Assembly: GCA_037447655.1 (NCBI GenBank)
Contig: JBBHKE010003551.1
Location: 1 to 64,000 of the forward strand
Source: Zygnema cylindricum
Lineage: Eukaryota > Streptophyta > Zygnematophyceae > Zygnematales > Zygnemataceae
Direction of reading: 5' to 3'
DNA length: 64,000 bases
Part shown: positions 47,501 through 58,859 of the stretch, piece by piece
How the letters are laid out: every line of letters begins with the position of its first letter
Position numbering within the stretch: the stretch's first letter is position 1
Notes under the pieces: model-generated
The model's database searches: none
Told to the model about the DNA's origin: nothing
The model's input: the letters and a program-made list of their open reading frames with translations, nothing else
Position numbers and translations under genes: made by a program

Positions 47501-48525
47501 GCGATAAATTTCTTTACTTTTTCCTCTCCCTTTCCATTCCCTTCTCTTCCTTCATAATGGATTGTTGATGAAACTTAAAAATGGCCCATGCTGATGGTAG
47601 ATATTGTCATGGTATAATTGTCATATCTCTGAAGGGATTGTATTAGGAAAACCAAATCATATGGACTTTGTCTATCTTTGCATTACCACTATCTTTTAAC
47701 GTTCTCCAAATTTTCTTTTTAAACCGTTTCTTTTTCTTATTTTTCGCTTGAGATTCTCCATTCTTCTATAAAATGTTCTCTGTTATGTTTAATATTTTCC
47801 GTTGAGTGTTTTATGTCATTGGTTTTGTTAGTTTGGAAATTTTCTGTTAGATAACCTTAGTGAAGATGTTGTCTCAACGGTTAGTCTCCACGTCTGAGAC
47901 CTGTTTTCATTGTTTTTTATTTTTTTTCAGGCAGTTGGAGATGATGGTGGTCATGCATTTTTGCATTTAAGTCGTCGTTGTCGTGTTGATTTTGAGGTTT
48001 GGTTTTGGTTTCTTTAATTGTGATGAAGTTGATAGGTCAAGGACATTTTCAAGGTTTAGTTTGTATTATTGATGCATTTTGGGTCTGACTATGAAGACAG
48101 TGTATTACTGTCGTTTTTTTACTTGGGGTCCTTCTCCTTTTGTGTATGTTTTGTTTGAAAATTTGACAAGTTTGGATTATGTAACAGGTTTAACTCGTTT
48201 TGGTTTCTCTGTCCAAGTACGTGGATTCTCTTTTTAAAAAACAAACTGAAATGATTATATGTGGGTGCTGTTATAAAAACGATTTAAATGAATAATGTCA
48301 TCATCTTTCGAGGGAAATGTCTTCAAGTGAGATCAGGAAATTGATCCTAACAAGCTTTATTTTAATTGTTTTTAGGGCCATTTCTTTTGTGGATTTCCTC
48401 GAAATAATGGTGTTCTCGGTTCGGAGTTTGGTGGGGAGTTCGATCCCTACGATGAGTACAACGACGACGATATATACTTTGAGGGCGATGATTACTACGA
48501 TTCCGATGAATATGGAGAAGTATAG
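44528..48525 (+). CDS. Novel F-box-like/zinc-binding/acidic-tail protein, copy 3
   Basis: Best-preserved member with 4: exons 44528-45210, 45582-45675, 46340-46480 and 48376-48525, phases 2, 0, 0, 355 residues. Residues 1-50 (MLELLPEDILCHVAAVDG, then HVWPAYCYWR) look like an F-box, so a role as an SCF ubiquitin-ligase adaptor is possible but unproven. Residues about 85-140 are an E/K/R coil from GA-rich DNA. A conserved middle follows (EPPGGWIALARLLS; KRVKEGEGWLFNSSDVIFQ; YFRGIIKDFDKS). The C-terminal part has Cys253-x2-Cys256 (CPFC) and Cys304-x3-His308-x2-Cys311 (CSQGHFFC), a plausible zinc site split over three exons. The tail is Asp/Glu/Tyr-rich (EYNDDDIYFEGDDYYDSDE). The start is the ATG conserved in every copy. 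Intron 3 holds a hAT-like MITE. I do not recognise the family. Confidence 0.72.
46128..46330 (+). repeat. About 42-base minisatellite before exon 3, copy 3
   Basis: Five degenerate units ending in TTTTGGGTGT, TTTTATGTGTG, GTTTAGGTGTA, TTCTATGCGTG and TTTACGGTGTG; the last forms the acceptor of exon 3. Confidence 0.7.
47063..47516. mobile_element. hAT-like MITE in intron 3 of copy 3, right end lost
   Basis: It starts TAGTGTTGTGTATC, has the TATCGG-rich interior and ends in TATCGCGATAAATTTC without the terminal repeat. CTTTTTCC occurs just before the start (about 47055) and just after the end (about 47519), compatible with an eight-base target duplication. Confidence 0.55.
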
Positions 48526-49119
48526 TGAAATCTCTTATGTGAAGATGTATCCATTTAGAGTGTATTTCTCTAGAGAGATTTCAGTGTACAAAAAAAAAAT
48601 CTGTTAGTTTCTTTTGACAAATTACAAACCTAAATGGTTTTGGAAAGTTCTCATAGGCAGTTTAGGGTTGTGGATAAAACTTGTACAGTTTTGTGTAAAT
48701 AGAATGATGCTTTCAATTTAGGAAAATAAAAACAACGGTTTGGAATAGCGGTTCGTTTTCTAGGTGCTTACTATTTTCAACTGTTTTTGGAGAACTTCAC
48801 AGTTTTGTGACACGGAGATAGTTGAAATAATAAAAGTTACGATTTTTGAAAAGTAATGATTTGATTGGCCGTGTGACGCGAGAGGAAACTTCTATGTTGA
48901 CGAAAATAAGGTCCTTGAACCTCTTTGTGAACAATGTCTTCGAAAGATGTTTACAATTTTTTTTTTTGTTCTTTGGCGCTACAACATCAAATTGTAACTT
49001 TGACAAAATGGGAAAATATCGCTCGGTGGTCTACTGGAGTTCTAATTTTTGACAAGAATGATAATTTTCTTACCGGTCATTAAGAAGTTCACTAAGAGTG
49101 ACAGAAAACGATTAGCAAT

Positions 49120-49280
49120 ACCTCCCTCTCCCTCCCTCTCCCTCCCTCTCCCTCTCCTCACCCCCTCTCTCCCCCCCTCCCCCCCCCCCCCCCCCCCCCC
49201 CCCTCCTCCCCCCACCCCCCCCCCTCCCTCCCCTCCACCTCCCTCCCTCCCCTCTCCTCCTCCCTCTCCCTCTCTCTCTA
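49120..49280 (+). repeat. C-rich/CT-rich simple repeat
   Basis: CCTCCCTCT units grade into a nearly unbroken run of more than 25 C near 49180-49203, then CT-rich DNA. The other strand would be G-rich. Confidence 0.9.
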
Positions 49281-49591
49281 ACAGCCCTAAACGGAGAAAC
49301 TATAATATTCAGCCGGGGGACTTTCCGCTATTGTGTGTGAGCTATGTTCGAGTTGTACGTATAATACAAAACCGTATGCAGTTCTAAGTTTCTAACCGTA
49401 CGCATAATGCAAGAACGTATACATTTCGAATTGTACGTATACTACAATAACGTATACAACTCGAAGCGTACGTATAATACAACGAGTCATATTAGGGTAA
49501 CCCTTGACCCGAAGTACCAAAGTTGGAATCCCCGTAACCGAGGGTGGAATTTCATTCGCTTGTACTCCAATTTTTTGTTGCAGTTAAGCTA

Positions 49592-50131
49592 CACCGCCAA
49601 TCGTTATTAGCGTGTAAGTTTTTTTAACGTATAAAAATAATTACCGTGGTGTACGCTATTTAAGAATTTGAAAATTTTGGAAAAAAATCATACATTCTAA
49701 TTGTTTGGTTATGGTAATTTGGATCTTTGAAAAAAAAAATGTCGGTCGCAAACATGCTTACACTAATATAGGTCTCCGTACACAATTTGACAAATCGTAC
49801 ACAAATCGTACATTCACACGGTCGAAACGCGGCTGTCGGACGAATATGTGCGAGCAGATTTTTTACGACCTGGTTTTTTTTCCTTTTTAGAACGCACATT
49901 CTCATGCGTCCACGGTTACTAAAACTAATTTATTGTACTTTTTAACTTAAAAAAGTACATTTATTTACGGTCTGACACTGACCGTACACCACTCTATTTA
50001 AGAGACAACGTACTGAAAATAACCCTAAATAGAATAAAGAAAAAAATAGAATAAGCTACGCTATTGGAGAATAAAAAAAAAAAAAAGCGGGACGGAATTA
50101 GCGTACACAACGCTAATAACGATTGGCGGTG
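49592..50131. mobile_element. Tc1/mariner-like MITE upstream of copy 4
   Basis: Ends CACCGCCAATCGTTATTAG and the inverse, TA flanks, 540 bases. Copies 3 and the solo-exon unit have the uninterrupted site (about 44110 and about 55488) with one TA. Confidence 0.78.
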
Positions 50132-51014
50132 TACTATTTTCAAAAAGGAGATTTAATTCGGCCGCCTTTGAACCGTAGATCGAAGCGATGAACGGCATCT
50201 CTCGTAAGTACTCTCCACGATCGTTTTATCGTTTTAACTTGTGAAAACATTTTAGAAACAGCTTAGTGTACGTGAGAACCTCGCGAGTCGTTCGGTCCTT
50301 GACTATTCGTTTGACCTGACTACTCAATGAATTGTCTCTCACGTACACTAATTCGTCCGAATCAAACATCAGTTCGCACGTAAAATCATATCGCACAAAG
50401 TTGTTGAAAACGTATTTTACTCACGATTCAATCGAACGAATTATACGTATGTACCGCATTGAACGATTTGAAAAAATCGTTAAAATCGTTAATGATTTTG
50501 TATCCGTACTATTTCGTACATGTAATTTTTTTCCGTACGATAGTACAAAATTCAAACTTACCTCGCGCAAATGGTGCAACACTGCAACGTCTCTTTTCGT
50601 AAAAGTCCGTACATTTTCGGTAAATTCCGTAAATTTCCGTACACTTGCCTTAAAATTCTGTTCAGTTTACCGAACAAAAAGTACTAAGAAGTGCAACGTA
50701 CCTTTTATTCAAAGTCCGTACATTTCTCGTAAAGTAACGTACATTTACATAAACTTGTCGTTCAGTTTACCGGACAGAAAGTACTCCACGTTTTTTCGCG
50801 ATTTTTTCAAAAGTCACGAACTATACGTAGAAATCGGAAAAAATGAAAGAATTGCACGATTTGAACAACAGCGAAATCGTACGGCTGTGTTTCAAATTAT
50901 TGAAATTATCCGTACTGTACTATTATGGAGTATGGATTGAGGAGATTTCAAACTCCTGTTGGCAGCCTTGCTCAAGGCTCCAGTGCTGCCATTCTCCCTC
51001 TCTTGTACGGAGCC

Positions 51015-54000
51015 ATGCTGGAGCTTCTCTCAGAGGACATTCTCTGCCACGTGGCCGCAGTAGACGGATGGAATCCGTCTTTCATAGCATCTATGGCCGT
51101 CTTGTCACGTCACATGGCAGCCATGGCTCGCTGCCACGTGTGGCCCGCCTATTGCTATTGGCGGGCAGACGATGTGACACGGGAATTGGTAGAGGAGGGA
51201 GAGAGGCCTGGAGGGAAGGGAGGGAAGGGAGGGAAAGAGGGAGAGCTTTGTGAAAGCGAAATTTTAAAGGAGGCTCACACAGAAGTCAAAATGGAAAAGG
51301 AAAGTGGAAACGACATTGGGAGGGAAGGAGCGAGGGGGAGGGAGATAGAGACGGAGCGAGGCAAGAAGAGGGAGGAGAAAGTGAAGAGGAGGGAGAGGGC
51401 GAGAGAGGAGAAAGAGAGAGAGAAGGAGAGGGAGAGAGAGGAGAGAGAGAGAGAGAGGGAGAGGGAGAGGGAGAGAGGAGAGCCTCCAGGAGGATGGATA
51501 AGTTTGGCACGGCTTCTCAGTTTTTGTCCGGCGGATGCATGTGTTCCTATGGCGGGAAGCCACGTGGACTGCCTTTCTTCTCTGAAGCGTGTGAAGGAGG
51601 GAGAGGGATTCCTCTTCAATACTTCCGATGTTATTTTTCAGTCGGGCTTTTGTGTCCATGAGCTAAATATTTTAATTACAGGCAGATATTTTAAAGGAAT
51701 TATCAAAGATTTTCACAAACCGCGGTACGCTCTTTAGGGTTGAAGTTGAATGAATTTTAGTTATACATGTTTAAGGTTTCCCCTTATTATTATTTTTTTT
51801 CGTTGTTATTTCCCTGGAAAACGTTGAACCTTCTCGAGATGATAGGAGACTACATTTTTGTGTTCAAATTGTTTGTAAGGTTCACAAATAATAGTGTGGA
51901 TCATCTGAATTGAGAGTCCTTTTTCACCACCCGTAGACCTTCGATTGTTGAATGTGGAAACTTTTGTTTGTTATTGTAGTAGTCATTTGAACTTAAATTT
52001 GTTTTGTTATTGTTATTGTTTATTGTTATTTGTGTTGTTATTATTTTAACAGCAATATGGTTTCTCATTTGCTTTTACAAGTGGATAAATAGTATCGGAA
52101 AAACTAGATACATGGTCGTAGGGTTATAAAGAATAAAATGGAACACTAACCAGTATGTAAAGAAATTTTTTCATTTATTTTTAGTTTTGTGTTTTCTTGT
52201 TTTTTGTTTCAGGTTTTTGGAAATGCCATTTGAACAGAGAAGTCGTCAGGTCAATTTTGCGGAAATACGCAATAACTCCTCTGATGGGGAAACTAACATA
52301 TGTCCTTTTTGTTTTTCACCGGTAAGATGTTTTAGTCATTGGTGCTATTTTTTTCAATCAATGCCTTTACGATCTTATTTCCCTGTTGCTTTTGATTGTT
52401 CTTGTTTTTATAAGATTTCATATCCATTTTCTTGAGTTTTCTTTTTCTTTTAACATTTATCCGCATTTTTTTATTGCATTTCTTTTGCATTTCTATGTGG
52501 TCACGTGTAGACATTTTGTTTCAACTAGCGTTTATTCGAAGTTTGATTTTGTTTAGACCTCAGAATTATTCTTTGCTCTTTTCTTTTTGTTCTTTCCCTC
52601 CCCTCCTCCCCTCTCTTTCATCAATTTCAACTTTTTTTGCCTTTTTTTGTTTCTTCAATGATTTTGCGGTTTGTTGTCACACGTAACTTTTTGTGCTAAA
52701 AATCCCAAACTGGAATTTTGCAGCAAATAGATCTTTATTAATTACGGTAATATACTGTTTGAACCGGATAATATCTGCACCATTTTAAGTGTGTATTATT
52801 TGTACCTGATGGTATCTGCACTATTTTACGTCTATACTGTTTGTACTTAAGGTTATCCTTAATATTTAAGGCATATGCTGTTTGGACCGGATAATTTCCA
52901 CACTATTTTAGGTGTGTCGCTTGAAATAAGCAAAATTTACATTGTCCACATTTTTTACGGTGTGGACAGGCTTGGGATGTTTCCGAAGAAATGGAAAAAA
53001 ATGAAAATTTTATTGCGATTTGGGACAGTTTGTGGAGTTATTTCGCCTTACTGTGCGCCAAAGTAAGGATTTCTGGACATTTTACTTTCTTTTTCGTTTT
53101 TGTTTTACTTTTTCATTTTTTTTTGGGAGGAGTGGGGAAGCCTTGGAATCGGGGGGTTTGTCGGAACATTTTTCAAGATGTTAAGGAGTTCCATATTTCT
53201 GTGTGTTTTTACCCGAGGGTTTTGTATTTAAATTGGTTCTATATACAGTATAATAATTAATTTACAACATCTTATTCCTTTCTATGAGGAATATCTAAAT
53301 TTAGTTAAACTATAGCACAACTCTTTCTTTTTAACAAAATGTTACCAATTCATTTTAGCAAATCATAAGTACATGCATAAGAACATTTCGCAATGTTTAA
53401 ATTTACTAATTAACGAATGTTTTAATGCGTGAAAATTGCTTTAGCAACAAATACTTCTATAAACATTCTATTTCACCTTAACAACCATCAAGTTATGCTT
53501 GTGAGCACCAATTTTGTAGGTCAACGGGAAACAGTTATCCCTTTCCCTTCCTTTCCCTCTCCCTCTCCCTCTGCTTCTCTGTTTTATTCCCGTCTTTGTC
53601 CGTCTTTATCCCTATTTTTGTCTCTCTCGCTCTCTTTCTCTCTCTTTCCCTCTCTCACTTCCTCCACCTTTTCATCTCTCTTTCTCTTTCTCTTCTTTCT
53701 CGATGAATTGTTGATGATAAATTGAGGTGAATATTGTCATGTTATGACTTTCATATCTCCGAAGAGAGTATAAGGCAACCAAATCATAAGGACTTTGTCT
53801 TTTTCCGACAGTTTGTTCATTCTCACCAGCATTTTCTTCTTTACATTCTCCAATTTTCTTCCGTTATCCATTTTTATTTCCTCTTTCTCGTTTGAAATTC
53901 TCCATTCCACTAAACATATTTATTTATTATGTTTAACAATTTCCTTTTTTTTTGTCATTGGTTACTTTCGTTTGTGGATTTTTTGATGGATAATTGTAGT

Positions 54001-54706
54001 GGAGATATAGACTCAACTAGGCTCAACATTTGAGACTTGGTACTGTGTTCATGGTTTTGTTTTGAGGTGACAGTGGTTATGCATTTATTCATTTGAATGG
54101 CCGTTGTCCATTTATTTGCCCCGGCTCGGCCACTTTGTTGTTTGATAACTGATAATATCGGTTATTGCAATTATCGCGATAGGAAATTCACCGATACACA
54201 ACACATGTTATTTACGCATTTTAATTTTGTCTATTTGAGGACAGACATGTTGACGGTGAAAGACTTGTGTATAACGGTCACTTTTCTACTTGTCATTCTA
54301 CTTTTGTATGTGTTTTGTATTAAAATTTGACTGATTAGGGCCATGTAACAGGTTTAACTCGTTTTGGTTGGTCTTTCTAAATGTTTAGATTTTCTTTTTT
54401 TAAATAGATTGAAATCATAATGTGTAGGTGATGTTTCAAAAATGAATCGAAGGAGTAATGTCATCATTCTTTGAAAAAAAAATGTCTTTGAGTGAGATCT
54501 GGAAATTGCACCTGACAAGCATTTGTTGTGATGGTTTTTAGGGCCATTTTTATTGTGGATTTACTGAAAATAACAATACCTTCGTTTTGGAGTCTGAGGA
54601 TGAGCTTGGTGAGGAGTTCGACGCCAATGATGAGTACAACGACGATGGCGTGGACATTGAGGGCGATGATTACTACGATTCTGATGAACAAGGAGATGGA
54701 GTATAG
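51015..54706 (+). CDS. Novel F-box-like/zinc-binding/acidic-tail protein, copy 4
   Basis: Exons 51015-51724, 52213-52321, 52970-53062 and 54542-54706 join with the same phases as copy 3 to give 358 residues. The plan is the same: MLELLSEDILCHVAAVDG and CHVWPAYCYWRADDV; a longer E/R/K coil (about 85-155); GEPPGGWISLARLLS; KRVKEGEGFLFNTSDVIFQS; YFKGIIKDFHKP; then CPFCFSP at the end of exon 2, LLCAK|GHFYC across the exon 3/4 junction, and an acidic end (LESEDELGEEFDANDEYND). Differences from copy 3 lie mainly in the coil and in exon 3, which is 16 codons shorter. All splice sites are standard. The frame extends upstream of 51015 to an ATG at 50925, but that extension is not kept in other copies, so I start at the conserved ATG. 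Both intact copies keep all five putative zinc ligands. Confidence 0.72.
52740..52969 (+). repeat. About 42-base minisatellite before exon 3, copy 4
   Basis: Five degenerate units (for example GCTGTTTGGACCGGATAAT with CACACTATTTTAGGTGTG) end at the exon-3 acceptor GTGTGGACAG. Confidence 0.7.
54139..54204. mobile_element. hAT-like MITE fragment in intron 3 of copy 4
   Basis: Only a right-end remnant remains: TATCGCGATAGGAAATTC followed by CCGATACACAACACA. Confidence 0.5.
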
Positions 54707-55715
54707 TAAAGATTTATCCCTTTAGAATGTATTACTTTAGAGAGAATTTAGTGTACAATTTTTTTAGTTTCTTTTGACAAGTTACAAACCTGAATGGTTT
54801 TGGAAAGTTCTGAGAGGCAGTTTAGGGTTGTCAATTAGACTTGTACAATTTTGCTTATTTCAAAATGATGCTTTTAATTTAGGAAAATAAGAACAACGGT
54901 TTTGAATAGCTTTTCGTTTTCTCGGCGTCTTACTATTATCAACTGTTTTTGGAGAACTTAATTGTTTTGTGAAATGGAGATAGTTGAAGTAATAAAAGGT
55001 ACAATTTTGAAAAGTACAGATTACATTGGCCGTGTGTACCAAAATGGCAAGAGGAAAACTTCGATGTTGACGAAAATAAGGTCCTTGAACCTCCTTTGTG
55101 AAAAATGTCTTCAAAAGATGTTTACAAATATTTTTTTTGTACTTTGGCGCCACATTATCAAATTGTAAATTATCACATTATCAAATGGAATAATATCGCT
55201 TGGTGGTCTACTGAAGTTCCATTTTTTGATTTTTCCTCCTCCCCCTCCCTCTCTCACTCTCTAACAACCCTAAACGGAGAAACTAAAAGATAAAGCCGCG
55301 GGACCTCCCACTATTGTGTTTGAGCTTTGTTCGAATTGTACGCATAATGCAATACCGTATACATTTCGAATCGTACGTGTACTACAATAACGTATACAAT
55401 CTACATATAATAGAAGACCCTTAACCCGAAGTACCAAAGTTGGAATCCCGGTAACCGAGGATGGAATTTCATTTGCTTGTAGTAAATGTACGATTTTCCA
55501 AAAGCAGATTTAGTTTGCCCGCTTTTGAACCGTAGATCGAAGCGATGAACGGCAATCCTCGTAAGTACGCTCCTCGATCGTTTTCTCGTTTAAATAAAAG
55601 AAAACATTTTGGAAACAGCTTAGTGTACTTCAGAGCCTCGCGAGTCGTCGAAAAAAAAAGTCTTTTAGTGGATCTGGAAATTGCTCCTAACAAGCACTGT
55701 TTTGATGGTTTTTAG
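54707..55715 (+). other. 3' flank of copy 4 and promoter side of a deleted copy
   Basis: After the 3' flank of copy 4, the stretch 55265-55650 is the promoter side of another array unit (CCCTAAACGGAGAAACT, the iterons and GAACCGTAGATCGA). At about 55655 it jumps directly to the end of intron 3, so exons 1-3 of this unit are missing. Confidence 0.55.
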
Positions 55716-56591
55716 TAGTGTTGTGTATCGGTAAGGATTTGCCGATAACCGATAATGGGCCTTTTTTCGGGTATCCGATAATCGATATATTGGTACGATA
55801 TATCGACATCGGTCTTATCGCCGATAAGTAGCCGATAATATCGGGTACTTATCAGCGATAATGCCGATAACGATAACTGTACAGACCGTACAGATAAATG
55901 TACGGCATGTACACTCAACTGTACGTCTTATCCCCGGACGTGTACAAGCACAGAAAGTACAGTAGCCGCCATTAGATCTGTACGGCTTTGATACGGATCC
56001 AGTAAAAACGATGTACCGTTCACATCCGACGCCATGGCTTTGTCCCTTTATTCCTCGAGATCCATTGGGGACCTGCCACGTGTCAATCTGTCGGTTTTTT
56101 TGGCATAAGCTGCCAAAAGAGCCATTCCGGGATGCCGGCGCTCACGCTGGCCCGTCCACTCGTGTTTTCTCATTCCAAGTCGTCCGTTCGATTGCGGCGG
56201 CGCGCAGAATGTTATTTTGCGTCCGTTACTTTGTGTTCGCTCTCCTTTTCCAGTTCCATGTTCACCAGTTTGTCAGTAAAATTCCGTACATGCCGTAAAA
56301 TTTCAGTTCAGTTAACCGACAAACATTTATATGCTGCGCTGTCCGTAATAATTTGCGGTTAAACGGAAACGGAACAGATTTTTATGCGTGGCATGCAACG
56401 CTATATAAAGTCAATAAAATAATACAGTATGTTATAAAGTACTATTGTATGCATACCATATATTTTTTAAGTTAACGCATATGGAATTTGTTGATCTCAG
56501 ACCGATATATCGGAACCTGTGACTGCTCGATATCCGATAGCTATCGGTATCGGTGTTATCGCGATAAGTTTTTTACCGATACACAACACTA
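55716..56591. mobile_element. hAT-like MITE, complete, 876 bases, at a splice acceptor
   Basis: Terminal inverted repeats TAGTGTTGTGTATCGGTAA and the exact inverse. The eight-base GTTTTTAG lies on both sides (55708-55715 and 56592-56599), as expected for hAT elements. GTTTTTAG is also the end of intron 3, so the acceptor was duplicated. No transposase is encoded. Confidence 0.82.
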
Positions 56592-56599
56592 GTTTTTAG

Positions 56600-56755
56600 G
56601 GCCATTTTTACTGTGGATTTACTAAAAATATCGGTTTGGTTTCTGAGAATGGATTTGATGAGGAGTTCGATGCCTACAAAGAGTGCGACGATGATGATGT
56701 ATACTTTTAGGGCGATGATTACTACGACTCTGGCGAATATGGAGATGAAGTATAG
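56600..56755 (+). pseudogene. Solo last exon of a deleted array copy
   Basis: It begins GHFYCGFTKNIG, homologous to exon 4 of copies 3 and 4, keeps the His and Cys of the zinc motif, but has TAG after DDDDVYF, cutting the acidic tail. The 3' flank is also array-like. Exons 1-3 of this unit are absent. Confidence 0.7.
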
Positions 56756-57346
56756 TGAAATCTGTTATGTGGAGATGTATCCATTTAAAGTGTATTCTTT
56801 ATGAAAGAATTTAGTGTACAATTTTTTTCAGAGGCTTTTGGAAAGTTTCAAACCTTAATGGTTTTAGAAAGTTCTGAGAGGCAATTTAGGGTTGTTGATA
56901 AGACTTGTAGAGTTTTGTGTAAAGAGAATGATTATTTCAATTTAGGAAACCCCTTTTTTTCGAATAGCGGTTCATTTTCTGGCGTCTTTCCATCTTCAAC
57001 TGAATTTGAATAACCTGATAGTTGTAAGACACAGGAGATGGTTGCAATAATATAAGTGACGTCACAGATTTCACGTGTGTGCCGAAATGGCGAAAATGTG
57101 GAAACATCGATGTCGACGAGAATAAGTTCCTCCCGCTGTCCCTCCGTCCCTTTTCCTCTCTCCCTCCCTACCACATACCACGAACAAAATATCTCGCTGT
57201 GCTTTTCCTTCCACAATTTAATCTTAGCGGTCTTGGAAAGTAAAAAAAATGGGAGTATACCTGTGTGTCTTGGCCTCTATTGAATACGCGTCATAACAAG
57301 CAACTTCAAAACCAGAACGACTCAAATCTTGAATGTATATAGACTA

Positions 57347-57562
57347 CAACGCTAATCATTAGTGATGTTAAATTCTTTTAGCCACTTAAAACATCTTTTC
57401 TTCGTGCACACTTGTCAGGTTGTCAATCCGATTGTTGCTATTAGGAGGCAAGATTCTCAACTTCCTGTTGGTGGGCTCCGATTGACAATCCGACAAATGT
57501 GCACGGAGAAAAGATGATTTAAGCGGTGCGAAAAACTTTAATGCAAATAACGATAAGCGTTG
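57347..57562. mobile_element. Tc1/mariner-like MITE (short type)
   Basis: Diverged ends CAACGCTAATCATTAG and ATAACGATAAGCGTTG, TA flanks, with an internal inverted pair around ACATCTTTTCT. Related to 9577-9790. Confidence 0.55.
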
Positions 57563-58859
57563 TAGCTTGCTAGTAAGGCTGGCAACTACCGTGGTTTACA
57601 GGTCATTGTTTTTTACCCTGTGCACTCCCCTACTTCATATGGCACAGGATACTCACCCTTGTGCATGTGTCTCGTACATCATTTCAGCATTATTTACACA
57701 CCACGATTTTTACATCTTACCGTTTTTTGTTGAGCATACTCAATATAATGTACACACGATACTTATTGCTGACGTGTTAGACTATTGTTGCCTAGAAATT
57801 TTTTGGCCTCCCTTATGTGTGAGCCTAGGAGGAATAATCTCATTGTAGAAGCAATTTTTTACACCCATTCTTAACACTCTTAGTACGCCTAGATGCACTT
57901 TATTTGCATAAATAAAATTGATACAAAATTGAAAGATAATGTATAAAGACAGAGAGACAGGGAGACAGGGAGACAGGGAATCTTAAAAGCTATTGATTAG
58001 CTTACCACATGCACGATGTCCAAACATAATAAACTTTTGCATAATAGTACTAATATGTGAAACCTCCCCACGAACCAAATAATCTTCCTCAAAGGCAATA
58101 GTCAAAGGCAATTGTGTCGCAAACATTGTCGTGTGCATGAGTCAACACTATTCTATGGGAGCGACGAATCAAATGGATGCCGTCGGATTGAAGAACACGG
58201 TAACGAGAGATGACAAATCTAAAACTTGAGAGGCTAAGGGCGGAGGACGGTCGGCGGTAAGAAAAGAGTGAAAAAACAGGCGTAACGAATCATGTTCAAA
58301 CCTTGGTTCAAATCTGTATAAATTCAGTTCGATTTGTGTCCTATTTGTGTCTTACATTTTAGTACAACTTCTTGAATTCTCAGGAACGAAAATGAGAAAT
58401 CCGCACAAAGTTACAGATCTCAAGGGTGATCTTCCATTCACTCCGTTTCGTTGTCGTTTTGACTGACTGCCGATTGGTGATAGTTCGAAAATTTCCATGC
58501 GACCCGAAAGCTGCCCAAGTTAATGAAAACCATAAATGTTTCATTGTTAAAATTTTGAAAATTTTACGATTATGCATTATTTTTAGGGTTTTCATGTACG
58601 GACAGGCTGTACGGAATGTATTTGTACGGACGTACGAAAAGTACAGGTGTAAATTGTACGAACAGGTTGTATGTACATAATTTTTTAAAAAAATATCCGT
58701 TACTTCATTTCCGCGGTTTAATGTGAATTGGATTTCGACTTCTGGACCTTTTGTCCTTACCAAAAAGACACGAAGCCAGCATTGTGGCCGCCATTGAAGC
58801 ACTACTGGAGCCACCATTAAACGGATTTTAGCCTACGCGAACCTTCATAAACGCGGCCA
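57563..58859. other. Unassigned DNA before the hAT relic
   Basis: No gene was recognised. There is a small tandem repeat (AGACAGGG, about 57950-57980). The 145-codon minus frame at 58380-58817 shows no domain. It may include the left end of the hAT element, which I could not define. Confidence 0.35.

Larger units (their letters stand above)
48526..51014 (+). other. Spacer between array copies 3 and 4
   Basis: Array-unit DNA: the 3' flank of copy 3, a C-rich tract (49120-49280), CGTACGTATAATACAA iterons (49346-49483), a MITE (49592-50131), and a CCGTACA-rich stretch with a direct repeat of about 105 bases (50571-50784). The 202-codon frame at 50332-50940 is within this repeat-rich DNA and is not called a gene. 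Confidence 0.5.

Noticed and set aside
50332-50940. 202-codon plus-strand frame upstream of array copy 4
   Set aside because: It lies in GTAC-rich, internally repeated promoter-side DNA, shows no recognisable domain, and the paralogous regions of other copies are not open.
52740-52969. CRISPR-like array
   Set aside because: The units are contiguous and degenerate without spacers, and the genome is eukaryotic.
58290-58380. tRNA-like GGTTCAAATC
   Set aside because: No cloverleaf can be drawn around it; no tRNA was found in the window.
58380-58817. 145-codon minus-strand frame
   Set aside because: No domain or start context, and it lies in unassigned DNA next to a transposon relic; likely chance.
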